Origin: Porphyromonas sp.
Lineage (GTDB): Bacteria > Bacteroidota > Bacteroidia > Bacteroidales > Porphyromonadaceae
Assembly (NCBI GenBank): GCA_029983505.1
Contig: JASBZK010000037.1
Coordinates: 1-16,793 of the forward strand
Reading direction: 5' to 3'
DNA length: 16,793 nucleotides
The position numbers were made by a program, and so were the translations under genes. The notes under the pieces were generated by a model that was not told the DNA's origin, searched no databases, and worked only from the letters and a program-made list of their open reading frames with translations. Of the stretch, positions 1 to 7,902 are shown piece after piece; positions within the stretch are counted from its first letter, which is position 1, and every line of letters begins with the position of its first letter.

Positions 1-40
1 CGAGCTTCCCGAAGTCATCTTCCGCGAGATAGACCTCTAA
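1..40 (+). CDS. Possible C-terminal end of an upstream gene (partial)
   Basis: Frame 2 reads ELPEVIFREIDL and stops at TAA 38-40, so the window may open inside the last 12 codons of a gene on the + strand. The other two + frames also stop within 45 bases, so the reading is only one option. The fragment is too short to name a family. Confidence is low. Confidence 0.3.
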   Translation, partial: ELPEVIFREIDL

Positions 41-198
41 GATAGAAAGAAACAAAACTACGACCGGGCTGTACTTTCCATCCCTCTAACCAGCGGAATT
101 AAGGAAGATTGGAAACTTTGTGGAAGAGAATCATATCCCGAAAGCGTCTTTAGAAGCGGTTTCGTTTGATTCAATAGATTCGTGGAGGATATTATCCG

Positions 199-206
199 TA
201 CATTTG
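199..206 (+). promoter_or_regulatory. Candidate Bacteroidetes -7 box upstream of the outer-membrane barrel gene
   Basis: TACATTTG matches the Bacteroidetes -7 consensus TAnnTTTG and lies 111 bp before the ATG at 318. No TTTG -33 box is found at the usual spacing; the nearest, at 165-168, is too far upstream. The same nonamer TACATTTGC occurs before parA. The rest of the 277-bp gap (41-317) holds only a hairpin at 211-234. Confidence 0.4.
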
Positions 207-210
207 CTCC

Positions 211-234
211 GGAGGAGTGGCGTAACGCTCCTCC
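211..234 (+). other. 7-bp perfect hairpin in the putative leader
   Basis: GGAGGAG (211-217) pairs with CTCCTCC (228-234) around a 10-base loop that can add short GCG/CGC pairing. It begins roughly where transcription from the box at 199-206 would start, so the mRNA might carry a 5'-terminal stem-loop, which often stabilises a transcript. No T-run follows, so a terminator is unlikely. Confidence 0.4.
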
Positions 235-317
235 TTAATCCCGGACCATGGCGCTTCTTTCTTCGCCTCATTTCCGAGAGATATCGTGCAAATGTCATTG
301 AACCCAAGTGATACATT

Positions 318-2651
318 ATGAAGATTGCTGACCTCATCAGATGCAGGATGATACTCCTGCTCCTCTCTTTCTCCTGCTTTTCCGCGTTTGCTCAAGAGGT
401 GGCGGTCTCTGGAAGAGTGATTGATGCAGGCACTAAAGAAGCAGTGCCTTTCGCAACCGTAACCATTCATCGCAAAGACAGCACGCTACTGACGGGCGGA
501 GTGACGGACAACGAGGGTTTGTTCTCCATCCGGATAAACCGAAGTGATGCCCTCCGATCCGAATACTTAGTACGTGTCAGTTGTGTGGGCTATAGGGGTT
601 ATGTGGGGACGCTAAATGCGTCTTTCACAGAAATCTCCCTGCCTCCGGACGAGACGATGCTTGATGAGATCTTGGTCACAGGAGTCTCCAAGCCCGTTAA
701 GATGAGCCCGTCAGGCAACTTAGTGGCGAATGTAGCCGGCACGTATCTCTCCAAGCGCTTGGATATGAGTGATCTGCTGTCTTCGATACCGGGACTACTG
801 AAGGACAGGGGGCACATCACTACGATTCACGGTGTCACTCCGCTCTTTATCATAAACGGAAGGAGAGCAAGATCTCTGACGGAAGTATCCAATCTCAATG
901 TGAAAGACATAGAGCACATCGAGGTCAATCACAATCCGGGGTCGGAATATGAGGGAGGCGTCCAAGCTGTAGTGATTATTCAGACCGTGAAGCCTCTGAA
1001 AGGATTTGCCATAAATATCCGGTCGGAAGCAAAAAGAAGCCGGGTCTGGTCTCACAGGGAAGAGCTGAACGCTTCGTATGCTTTTGGAAAAGCAGTATTG
1101 TATGGCTCTCTTGGGTATGAGGATATGGGGAAGAAGAGCATCCAAGACATCACTAGAGCCCTTGTCCGACCGGATGGGACGGAAGATTTTTACCTGCGTA
1201 ACCAATTGGTTTCCTACCCAAGTCACGGGAAGATGCTCACTTACTCATTAGGCTTGGATTATCAAATAGGGAAAGACCACAATCTGTCTGTAAGTTGGAA
1301 TGGCTACGGCTCCGGGGTTAGCGACATCGGGGTGGCACAAAATGAAGTAAAGAACCGACTTGGAGAAGTTTCTCGGTTCGAGAGTACCTCCGATTTGTCC
1401 GAGAAATCTTCGTTCGGACACCTTGCCGCAAATTACCTTTTCTCTAACGATAAAGGGGTTAAGTTCTCGTTGGGCTTCGATTACGCCTCGACCGGAGGAG
1501 CGCGTACCCAAACGACCTCAGAGGAAATCGAAAGCACCGAGAGAAGCATCGTCTCCACCAACCACTTTCACAACCGATTGCTCTCGGTAATTCCGAGTTT
1601 GACTGTCCCTATCGGCGCCCATTTCTCCTTAACTACGGGTGGACAGTTTGATTGGATTCAAAACCAAAATGACTTAGCGTACAGCGACGACCTTTCTTCT
1701 CGTCTTTCAAACTCGCACGAACTGCTCGGTGCGGCGTTTTTGGGGCTGAGCTACAAAAGAGAGCGCTTCAATGCACAAGCCGGCGTGAGATTTGAGCACA
1801 ACCAATACCGGCACAAAGAGGGAAAAGAAGAGGAGAAGCAAATCTCAAATCAAGTACTGCCATACGGCTCTATCTCTTTTAGTCTCGGGGAGACGTACCA
1901 CCAAATAAGCTACAAACACTTCATCAACCGACCTCGGCTGGGCTTTATGGGCGGCTACAGTTATTACCTGAATCGTTTTAGTCGTCAGGAAGGCAATCCC
2001 AAACTGAGACCGGAATCCACGCACACCTTTAGCTATGCTCTAATGTGGAAGAAGATTTACCTCTCTGCAAACTACGACTACGTCCAGAACCCCATCACCG
2101 CTTTATCCTACTTTAGTCCAGAGACAGAAGAAGGATTAGTGGTAAACTCTTGGCACAACCTCAGTAAGAGGCATATCGTTACGGCCATGCTCAATTACAG
2201 CGATGCCTTCGATTGGTACCGTCCTTCGCTCACTTTAGCTTATCTCTGGCACATCAACTATGTGGAAAGCATCCCGGGGACCACTGAAACACTGAGTCAC
2301 CCCGTTCCCTATGTGCAATTCCAAAATGCGTTTGCACTGCCTTGGTTTGATGCCCATATAGATTATCAATTCTTTGGGAAAGGTTACTTCAGCGTCTTCC
2401 TCACGAATCCAAGGCATATCCTCAATCTTTCGGTATCCAAGAAATGGTTCAATGACACCCTGACCATATCTCTGTACTGGAACGACGTCTTCAGAAAGGA
2501 TATTTCCCAATACGCTACGCGCTATCGTGGGTTGCTTTTCACTCAGCGTGAAGACCAGGACTTATCAGGAGTGGGGCTCACCATACAGTACCGATTCAAC
2601 GAAAAGAAAACACAGGACATCACGAGTAGCGACCAACTAAATCGGCTGTAA
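318..2651 (+). CDS. TonB-plug outer-membrane beta-barrel protein (OMP_b-brl_3-like)
   Basis: 777 aa. A signal peptide (hydrophobic run 11-24, cleavage likely after FSAFA, residue 25) is followed by a carboxypeptidase-regulatory-like beta-sandwich (about 28-112, with VSGRVID, a TDNEGLFS turn and SCVGYRG). A linker LDEILVTG (115-122) is typical of Bacteroidetes TonB-dependent proteins. A plug domain follows (about 125-225, with DLLSSIPGL, FIINGRRA and IEHIEVNHNPGSEY). From about 230 onward alternating aromatic strands form an outer-membrane barrel, with the last strand near VGLTIQYRFN and a polar tail. This order matches the OMP_b-brl_3 family, so it is likely an outer-membrane transporter or receptor of unknown substrate. 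No SusD lipoprotein is adjacent, so polysaccharide uptake is not indicated. Met11 (348) is an alternative start that gives a more standard signal peptide. Confidence 0.88.
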   Translation: MKIADLIRCRMILLLLSFSCFSAFAQEVAVSGRVIDAGTKEAVPFATVTIHRKDSTLLTGGVTDNEGLFSIRINRSDALRSEYLVRVSCVGYRGYVGTLNASFTEISLPPDETMLDEILVTGVSKPVKMSPSGNLVANVAGTYLSKRLDMSDLLSSIPGLLKDRGHITTIHGVTPLFIINGRRARSLTEVSNLNVKDIEHIEVNHNPGSEYEGGVQAVVIIQTVKPLKGFAINIRSEAKRSRVWSHREELNASYAFGKAVLYGSLGYEDMGKKSIQDITRALVRPDGTEDFYLRNQLVSYPSHGKMLTYSLGLDYQIGKDHNLSVSWNGYGSGVSDIGVAQNEVKNRLGEVSRFESTSDLSEKSSFGHLAANYLFSNDKGVKFSLGFDYASTGGARTQTTSEEIESTERSIVSTNHFHNRLLSVIPSLTVPIGAHFSLTTGGQFDWIQNQNDLAYSDDLSSRLSNSHELLGAAFLGLSYKRERFNAQAGVRFEHNQYRHKEGKEEEKQISNQVLPYGSISFSLGETYHQISYKHFINRPRLGFMGGYSYYLNRFSRQEGNPKLRPESTHTFSYALMWKKIYLSANYDYVQNPITALSYFSPETEEGLVVNSWHNLSKRHIVTAMLNYSDAFDWYRPSLTLAYLWHINYVESIPGTTETLSHPVPYVQFQNAFALPWFDAHIDYQFFGKGYFSVFLTNPRHILNLSVSKKWFNDTLTISLYWNDVFRKDISQYATRYRGLLFTQREDQDLSGVGLTIQYRFNEKKTQDITSSDQLNRL

Positions 2652-2667
2652 CGAAAATAACCTATCT

Positions 2668-3657
2668 ATGGGAAAGGATCGTTTTATATTCTTGAGCATT
2701 TGGTTTTTGATGACTCTCTTCGCAGGCACTATTTACGCCCAAGGACAAGAAACAGTTACCATAACTGTCTCCGACACACAGGGCGATAGGCTGCCCTATC
2801 CTGAAGTTATGGTCGGTCCACATTTCCACCGCGTAGGCGGGACGGACGGAACCATCGAAGTCCCGATAAGTGCCTTTAGTCTCAATGACACGTTAATAGT
2901 AAAGTATCTCGGCTACCAAACGGCACAAATCCTTTTGGACAGTATAGCGGTGTCTAAGAGTGTGATTACCGTAACCTTGGGAGAAGAGCCCTATGTTTTG
3001 GATGACTTAGTCGTTCGTCCGAGTGCGTATTCGTCGGACGAGTATTTTCAGAAGAAGAAAAAGAATTTGCTTCTTCCCTATTATCGTAGATATTTCTGGG
3101 ATTTAGAGTTTACTTACGACAGAAACGACCTGCCGGGACATACTTACAGAGGGAGGGTGTCGGGGATGTCTCGGGCATACACGACAGAAATGGATAGCAC
3201 CGGTCTGGCCATTTCGGAAGCGACACCGGACTCTGCTTTGATTTTACGCGCGGGAAAACGAGCCACAGAGATTAGCTACCTCGCGGCACATATATTTTGC
3301 CATAAATCCGAGCGAAAGAATTTCTACTGTCTTTATCTTGGGAAAAACGACGAATTAGAGGTCTGGGAGTTTACCATTCGACAGCAAGAAAAAATGCCTT
3401 GGAATTTGAAGAAAGATGACCTCACCAGATGTATTGTGTCTTTGGATCAAGAGGGCATCATCACGAATATCAAGACACAACTGACGACATCAGACAGTAG
3501 GGGGACGTCTTATTGTGTGAATACCGAATATGGACGCTACGATAATATGCTCGTGCCGATGCTATCTAAAGTCGACCTTATCCCGAATGCACACAACGAA
3601 GAGATAAGAGCCGGACAATTCACGCTCAAGTACTCTAATATCCGGAGAGAAAAGTAG
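2668..3657 (+). CDS. Secreted carboxypeptidase-regulatory-like domain protein
   Basis: 329 aa. A signal peptide (hydrophobic 6-20, likely cleavage after IYA, residue 24) leads into a beta-sandwich (about 28-105) containing SDTQGDRLPYPEV, a GGTDGTIEVP turn and KYLGYQT, the signature of CarboxypepD_reg-like domains. A LDDLVVRP linker (111-118) resembles the segment that precedes a TonB plug, but no plug or barrel follows. Residues 120-329 form a mixed alpha/beta domain that I do not recognise. It starts 16 bp after the barrel gene, so the two are probably co-transcribed and may act together at the outer membrane or in the periplasm. There is no lipobox cysteine. The product is hypothetical beyond its N-terminal domain. 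Confidence 0.75.
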   Translation: MGKDRFIFLSIWFLMTLFAGTIYAQGQETVTITVSDTQGDRLPYPEVMVGPHFHRVGGTDGTIEVPISAFSLNDTLIVKYLGYQTAQILLDSIAVSKSVITVTLGEEPYVLDDLVVRPSAYSSDEYFQKKKKNLLLPYYRRYFWDLEFTYDRNDLPGHTYRGRVSGMSRAYTTEMDSTGLAISEATPDSALILRAGKRATEISYLAAHIFCHKSERKNFYCLYLGKNDELEVWEFTIRQQEKMPWNLKKDDLTRCIVSLDQEGIITNIKTQLTTSDSRGTSYCVNTEYGRYDNMLVPMLSKVDLIPNAHNEEIRAGQFTLKYSNIRREK

Positions 3658-3689
3658 ACAACCCGCCTCCCCCGTAAACTCTGACTAAC

Positions 3690-3773
3690 TTGGTCCGTAC
3701 CAATCGGGAATGCTTGCACAGACCTACGCCGAAATGAGATACAGGTCAAAAAGATTTCTTTGGTCTGTACCAA
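3690..3773 (+). repeat. Two copies of a 14-bp imperfect palindrome TTGGTCYGTACCAA
   Basis: TTGGTCCGTACCAA (3690-3703) and TTGGTCTGTACCAA (3760-3773) are 70 bp apart and differ at one base. Each has 5-bp inverted arms TTGGT/ACCAA. A shorter copy, GGTCTGTACCAA, lies at 6476-6487 before mltD. Their place upstream of the parA promoter box suggests a regulator-binding site, but no regulator is identified. Confidence 0.5.
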
Positions 3774-3876
3774 GTTCGTGTCCGAACCCTTTTTCAAAGG
3801 TCTCCCTTCAGTGCTTGAAATGTATCTGTGGCAGGACCCCAAAAGAGGGGGTAATGCAGACAAAGAGAGAAATGGG

Positions 3877-3884
3877 TACATTTG
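3877..3884 (+). promoter_or_regulatory. Candidate -7 promoter box for the parAB cluster
   Basis: TACATTTG fits the Bacteroidetes -7 consensus TAnnTTTG and is 68 bp upstream of the parA start. No clear TTTG -33 box is present at about 19-21 bp upstream; a CCCC/GGGG hairpin occupies 3837-3850 instead. The preceding 295-bp gap (3658-3952) otherwise holds the two 14-bp motifs and the inverted repeat at 3894-3911. Confidence 0.45.
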
Positions 3885-3893
3885 CGGGAGAAT

Positions 3894-3911
3894 GTTCCAC
3901 GCGAAAGGAAC
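3894..3911 (+). promoter_or_regulatory. Inverted repeat with parS-like half site before parA
   Basis: GTTCC and GGAAC are 5-bp arms separated by 8 bases. TGTTCCACGCGAAAGG (3893-3908) agrees with the general bacterial parS consensus TGTTTCACGTGAAACA at 12 of 16 positions, mainly in its left half. It overlaps the expected transcription start, so it could be a degenerate parS site or a ParA/ParB autoregulatory operator. No full-strength parS was found elsewhere in the window. Confidence 0.3.
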
Positions 3912-3952
3912 TTTTTCACGACAGTATATTTTGAGCAATAGGAGACACATAG

Positions 3953-4720
3953 ATGGGTAAAGTCATAGCAGTATCCAACCAAAAAGGCGGCGTCGGTAAG
4001 ACGACTACGACCATTAACTTGGCCGCTTCTCTCGTCGCTTTGGAGAAAAAGGTTCTCATCATCGATGCCGACCCCCAGGCCAATGCCACCAGCGGTCTCG
4101 GCGTCGTCAACCCCTCTCCGGAGCGCACGATCTATAACTGCATCCTCGGAGAGGCAGAGCCCCGGGACTGCATCGTCCCCACCAGTGTGGAGGGGCTGAT
4201 GATCATCCCGTCGCACACCGATCTGGCGGGTGCCGAAGTGGAGCTCCTGCAGATTCCCCGCCGCGAGTTCGTGATGCGCGAAGCGATCTCGAAGATTCGT
4301 GACGCTTTCGACTATATCCTCATCGACTGTTCGCCCTCCTTGGGGCTGACGACGATTGCGGCGCTGACGGCAGCGGACTCCGTCATCATCCCCGTGCAGT
4401 GCGAGTACTTCGCACTCGAAGGCATCAGTAAGCTCCTCTCCACGCTGCAGGTGGTCAAAAAGCGCCTGAACCCCGATATCGATATCGAAGGGTTCCTTAT
4501 GACGATGTACGATGCACGTACCCGCCACTCCAATCAGGTCTACGAAGAGGTCAAGAGGCACTTTAAGTCGCTTGTCTTCACGACCGTCATCCACCGTAAC
4601 GTCCGTCTGAGCGAAGCCCCGAGCTACGGTAAGTCGGTTCTCGACTTTGACCTCGACAGCCGTGGCTCCCAAAACTACCTCCAGCTCGCCAAGGAGATAC
4701 TCGACAAGAACAAAAAGTAA
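3953..4720 (+). CDS. parA: ParA/Soj chromosome-partitioning ATPase
   Basis: 255 aa, a normal length for a chromosomal ParA. The deviant Walker A motif KGGVGKT spans 11-17 (Lys11 signature lysine, Lys16 P-loop), the A' motif VLIIDADPQ is at 34-42 (Asp40), and Walker B YILIDCSPS at 121-129. These define a MinD/ParA-family ATPase that forms ATP-dependent DNA-bound dimers and moves ParB-parS complexes to segregate replication origins; it acts on the nucleoid. The N-terminus goes directly into the P-loop with no helix-turn-helix, as in small chromosomal Soj proteins rather than plasmid ParA repressors. It is followed after 5 bp by parB, the usual pairing. Base composition is clearly more GC-rich than in the two genes to the left. 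Confidence 0.96.
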   Translation: MGKVIAVSNQKGGVGKTTTTINLAASLVALEKKVLIIDADPQANATSGLGVVNPSPERTIYNCILGEAEPRDCIVPTSVEGLMIIPSHTDLAGAEVELLQIPRREFVMREAISKIRDAFDYILIDCSPSLGLTTIAALTAADSVIIPVQCEYFALEGISKLLSTLQVVKKRLNPDIDIEGFLMTMYDARTRHSNQVYEEVKRHFKSLVFTTVIHRNVRLSEAPSYGKSVLDFDLDSRGSQNYLQLAKEILDKNKK

Positions 4721-4725
4721 CCATA

Positions 4726-5655
4726 ATGAGCAGTAAAAAGACACCCGGCCTCGGACGCGGTCTCGACGCACTCCTCAGCGACGACTTCACCCTGAGTCCG
4801 AAGTCGGAGATAGAGACCCGGGGCTCCTCTTCCATCAATGAGATCCCCATTTCGGACATCATCCCCAATTCCGACCAGCCCCGTACCGATTTTGACCCGG
4901 AGACCCTTGCCGAGCTCTCGGCGTCCATCAAGCATATAGGACTTGTGCAGCCTATCACGGTGAGGGAACTGCCCGAAGAGCCGGGGAAGTACAAGATCAT
5001 CAGCGGCGAAAGGCGGTACCGTGCAGCCAAGATGGCAGGACTTACCTCTCTGCCCGCCTACATCCGTACCGCCCAAGACGAGGAGGTTATGGAGATGGCG
5101 CTCATCGAGAACATCCAGAGACAGGATCTCAACGCCATCGAAATCTCTCTCGCATTCCAAAAGCTCATCGAGACCTACTCACTCACTCACGAAGAGCTCA
5201 GTTCGAGAGTGGGCAAAAAAAGGACTACAGTCACGAACTACCTCCGGCTCCTGCATCTCCCCGCCGAGATACAGATGGCGCTCAAGGACGGAAAGCTGTC
5301 TATGGGACACGCCCGCGCCCTCCTCACCATCTCCGACCCCGAGGTGCAGCTTGCCTTCTATGAGCAGATCCAGGAGGAAGCACTCTCTGTGAGACAAGTG
5401 GAGCAGATGGTGCGCGATTTCCAAAACGCAGAGAACATAGACGAGAGCCACAAAGCGCCCTCGGGAGCCAAGCGCAAGGGGACAAAAGGACCCTCCACTT
5501 CGGAAGAGTACGACCTCTTGGCTCGCCGCTTCAGTACGCTCTTCGAGACCCCGGTGAAGATGTCGGTCGGCAAGACGGGCAAGGGGAAAATAACCATCCC
5601 ATTCCGGGACAGCGAACAGCTCGAGAAAATCATCGAGCTTCTCGACCGGTTATGA
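4726..5655 (+). CDS. parB: ParB/Spo0J centromere-binding protein
   Basis: 309 aa. It opens with the typical GLGRGLDALL (8-17), followed by the ParB N-domain (about 39-135) with GLVQPITVR, the nucleotide-binding GERRYRA (94-100) and ENIQR (128-132). A helix-turn-helix DNA-binding region follows (about 152-200, including the recognition helix near VGKKRTTVTNYLRLL and LSMGHARAL). The C-terminal dimerisation domain occupies the last 50 residues after a basic, low-complexity linker (about 243-260). In this family ParB is a CTP-dependent clamp that loads at parS, spreads on DNA and stimulates ParA. The stop codon overlaps the next start in ATGA, showing translational coupling. Confidence 0.96.
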   Translation: MSSKKTPGLGRGLDALLSDDFTLSPKSEIETRGSSSINEIPISDIIPNSDQPRTDFDPETLAELSASIKHIGLVQPITVRELPEEPGKYKIISGERRYRAAKMAGLTSLPAYIRTAQDEEVMEMALIENIQRQDLNAIEISLAFQKLIETYSLTHEELSSRVGKKRTTVTNYLRLLHLPAEIQMALKDGKLSMGHARALLTISDPEVQLAFYEQIQEEALSVRQVEQMVRDFQNAENIDESHKAPSGAKRKGTKGPSTSEEYDLLARRFSTLFETPVKMSVGKTGKGKITIPFRDSEQLEKIIELLDRL

Positions 5656-6416
5656 AAGGGGCGTCCTACAGCCGGACACACTGTGCGGCGAGGCTTGCAC
5701 TCTTAGGGCTTCTCTCCATCCTGCCCGCCGTGCTTTTTGCCCATACGCACGGGGAAATCCTCCCTGACAGTCTTGCCCTCCGGGACTCCGTCCTTAGGGC
5801 TGCGGCCGGTGTCGCGCCTATGGACTCGTTAGCCCCGAAGCCGGAGACCGAAGCCGTCCAAGCCAAGGCTGCGGAAGTAAAGAAAGCCGACCTGACCCAA
5901 AAGAAAGGCAAGAACTCGACTGCCGCGCTTCTCTGGAGTATCATCCCCGGAGGGGGACAGATCTACAACGAAGCCTACTGGAAAATACCCATCGTCATCG
6001 GTGCATACACGGCCTGCACCTATGCCATCACGTGGAATAACAACGCTCTATCCGAGTACCAAAACGCTTACCGGGACATTATGAGCGACAAGCCTATGGA
6101 AAATACCTCTTGGCAGGACTTCATCCCACCCGGTGCCGATCCGCAGAGCTACGTCACGAACTCGTCTTTTCAGGAGCAGCTCCGCAGAGGACGCGACTTC
6201 TACCGCCGGTACCGGGATCTCAGCATCATCGTCACCGTAGGGGTCTACCTCCTTGTGGCGCTTGATGCCTACGTGGATGCCGAGCTCGCCACATTCGACG
6301 TCTCGCCCAATCTCTCGCTTCAGGCTTCGCCCGCCGTCTTTACGCCCAATAAAGACTTGGCGCTTCCTCCCGACCAAACCGCCGGTCTGGGGCTGAGGCT
6401 TGCGCTCTCTTTTTAG
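5652..6416 (+). CDS. DUF5683 membrane protein of the parAB cluster
   Basis: 254 aa. A signal peptide or signal anchor (15-30), then a low-complexity Ala/Lys region (about 45-88). The core motif SIIPGGGQIYNEAYWKIP (96-113) is followed by a membrane segment (113-126). A loop rich in Arg/Tyr (178-190) is followed by a second membrane segment (190-206) and the conserved DAYVDAEL (205-212) with FDVSPNL. This PGGGQIYN...DAYVDA layout identifies DUF5683, a Bacteroidetes family of unknown function usually encoded just after parB. The ATG overlaps the parB stop by 4 bp. A role in the cell envelope linked to segregation or division is an inference from gene order only. Confidence 0.85.
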   Translation: MKGASYSRTHCAARLALLGLLSILPAVLFAHTHGEILPDSLALRDSVLRAAAGVAPMDSLAPKPETEAVQAKAAEVKKADLTQKKGKNSTAALLWSIIPGGGQIYNEAYWKIPIVIGAYTACTYAITWNNNALSEYQNAYRDIMSDKPMENTSWQDFIPPGADPQSYVTNSSFQEQLRRGRDFYRRYRDLSIIVTVGVYLLVALDAYVDAELATFDVSPNLSLQASPAVFTPNKDLALPPDQTAGLGLRLALSF

Positions 6417-6454
6417 AGCGAAATACTTTCGACACACTCTCCCGAAAGTTTCGG
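6403..6454 (+). terminator. Hairpins at and after the DUF5683 stop, possible transcript end
   Basis: CGCTCT (6403-6408) pairs with AGAGCG (6415-6420) around CTTTTT and spans the stop codon. ACTTTCG (6425-6431) pairs with CGAAAGT (6443-6449), and CCGAAAGTTTCGG (6442-6454) is a 13-bp palindrome. No T-run follows, so this is at best a weak or factor-dependent terminator, or a 3'-end stabiliser. Confidence 0.3.
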
Positions 6455-6474
6455 CCTGTGACAGAAGTTTTCCC

Positions 6475-6542
6475 CGGTCTGTACCAAATAGTCTCGGAGT
6501 ACGTACCGAAAAAGTTTTTTTGCACGTACCGGGAGTAGACCG
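6475..6542 (+). promoter_or_regulatory. GTAC-rich repeat cluster before the lytic transglycosylase gene
   Basis: The 205-bp gap holds GGTCTGTACCAA (6476-6487, third copy of the parA-upstream motif). It also holds two direct copies of ACGTACCG (6501-6508 and 6524-6531) separated by an A5-G-T7 tract, and outer 6-bp inverted arms CGGTCT/AGACCG (6475-6480, 6537-6542). No exact TAnnTTTG box was found in the gap. It looks regulatory, but the function is unknown. Confidence 0.35.
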
Positions 6543-6621
6543 CTCCAAAGCCCGGGGAAATCCCCTTTCATTCGTTCACCGGAGACGCACCCACCGGGGT
6601 CTCCAAGTATGATTTTTCCAA

Positions 6622-7890
6622 ATGAAAATAAGCCGCCTCTTTATCCTCTCATTCCTCTCCGCTTGCTCTGCCCTCTCGCTGACGGCTCAGGAGGTCGACC
6701 CGTCCGAGGACTTGGGACGACTGCCCGAGAGCTTCAGCCTTGAGACGGACTCCCTCCTCAACGCCCGCTACCGGGACTATTACGCTTATTCCAAAAAGTC
6801 CGCTTCCCGTGACGATAGAAGTTCAAAGACGAGCGATGAACTCTACAGGTCGCGTCTCCGAGCCATGGAGAGCGTGATTCCCCTCCCGTATAACCCCGTC
6901 GTGCGCGAAGCCATAGAGATGTATCTGGGCGGAGGCGGTGTCCTCATCAGCAGGATGCTCGCACGATCGTCGATGTACTTCCCCATCATAGAGGAAGAGC
7001 TGGACCGCGAAGGGCTGCCCCTTGAGCTCAAGTACCTCTCCATCGTCGAGAGTGCACTTAACCCCACCGCCGTCTCACGCTCCGGAGCGGCAGGCTTGTG
7101 GCAGTTTATGCTCCGCACCGGTAAGGTCTACGGGCTTCATATCGACTCCCTCGTGGACGAACGTATGGATCCGAAGAAGAGCACCGACGCAGCCGCCAAA
7201 TACTTCAAAGACCTCTACGCCATTTACGGAGACTGGCTCCTCGCCATCGCGGCCTACAACTGCGGTCCCGGAAGCGTCAATAAAGCCATCCAAAAGGCAG
7301 GCGGCGACGGGCGTAACTCCAGTTTCTGGGACGTGTACCGCTTCCTCCCGCGTCAGACGAGATCCTACGTCCCCTTCTTCATCGCCGCCTACTACTCTAT
7401 GGAGCACTACCGGGAGCACAACATCCGTCCCTCCGCTGTCCGTCTTCCCCTTGCGACGGACACCGTGCACGTCGCCAGCCGCGTGTCCTTCGGCGACCTG
7501 TCCCGTCTCTTGGACATCGGGGAAGATGAGCTCAGGCAGCTGAATCCCTCCTACCGCAAAGGCATCGTCCCCGGCAATAACCGCCCTATGGTGCTGCGTC
7601 TGCCCAGCTCTGTCGCGCCTCTCTTTGAGGAAAAAATGCCGCTACTCGCCTCTGCTGCCGAAAACGCCTACCGGGAGGTACAGGAAGAGGCCGCACAGAT
7701 AAAGGACACGCCCTCCAAGTCGGAGAAGAAAAAGGCTTCCTCCAAGCGCTACTACAAGGTCAAGAAAGGCGACACGCTCTCCCGAATCGCAAAGAAGTAC
7801 AAAGGCGTAACCATTAACGAAATCAAACGCGCCAACGGGATGAAGAGCACCAAGCTCAAGCCCGGCCAGAGGCTCATAATCCCGAATTAG
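6622..7890 (+). CDS. mltD: MltD-type membrane-bound lytic transglycosylase with LysM
   Basis: 422 aa. A signal peptide (5-22, ends SLTAQ) precedes an SLT family-1 domain (about 118-265). Catalytic Glu143 is visible in LSIVESALNP, followed by SGAAGLWQFM (154-163) and the AAYNCGPGSVNKAI motif. A basic, Lys-rich linker (about 362-375) leads to one C-terminal LysM domain (376-422, YYKVKKGDTLSRIAKKY...LKPGQRLIIPN), which binds peptidoglycan. The family cleaves the MurNAc-GlcNAc bond and leaves 1,6-anhydroMurNAc, acting in cell-wall remodelling in the periplasm. There is no lipobox Cys at the signal cleavage site, so it may be soluble rather than a lipoprotein. An in-frame TGA at 6610-6612 excludes upstream extension of the start. 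E. coli MltD usually has more LysM repeats. Confidence 0.9.
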   Translation: MKISRLFILSFLSACSALSLTAQEVDPSEDLGRLPESFSLETDSLLNARYRDYYAYSKKSASRDDRSSKTSDELYRSRLRAMESVIPLPYNPVVREAIEMYLGGGGVLISRMLARSSMYFPIIEEELDREGLPLELKYLSIVESALNPTAVSRSGAAGLWQFMLRTGKVYGLHIDSLVDERMDPKKSTDAAAKYFKDLYAIYGDWLLAIAAYNCGPGSVNKAIQKAGGDGRNSSFWDVYRFLPRQTRSYVPFFIAAYYSMEHYREHNIRPSAVRLPLATDTVHVASRVSFGDLSRLLDIGEDELRQLNPSYRKGIVPGNNRPMVLRLPSSVAPLFEEKMPLLASAAENAYREVQEEAAQIKDTPSKSEKKKASSKRYYKVKKGDTLSRIAKKYKGVTINEIKRANGMKSTKLKPGQRLIIPN

Positions 7891-7902
7891 TCAGCAGTTA
7901 CC

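Noticed and set aside
120..311. 63-aa open frame before the outer-membrane barrel gene
   Set aside because: It overlaps the candidate promoter box and hairpin and has no recognisable features; an equally long frame exists on the other strand.
3794..4771. 325-aa open frame antisense to parA
   Set aside because: It mirrors parA, which has all its ATPase motifs, and has Arg/Asp-rich composition typical of shadow frames.
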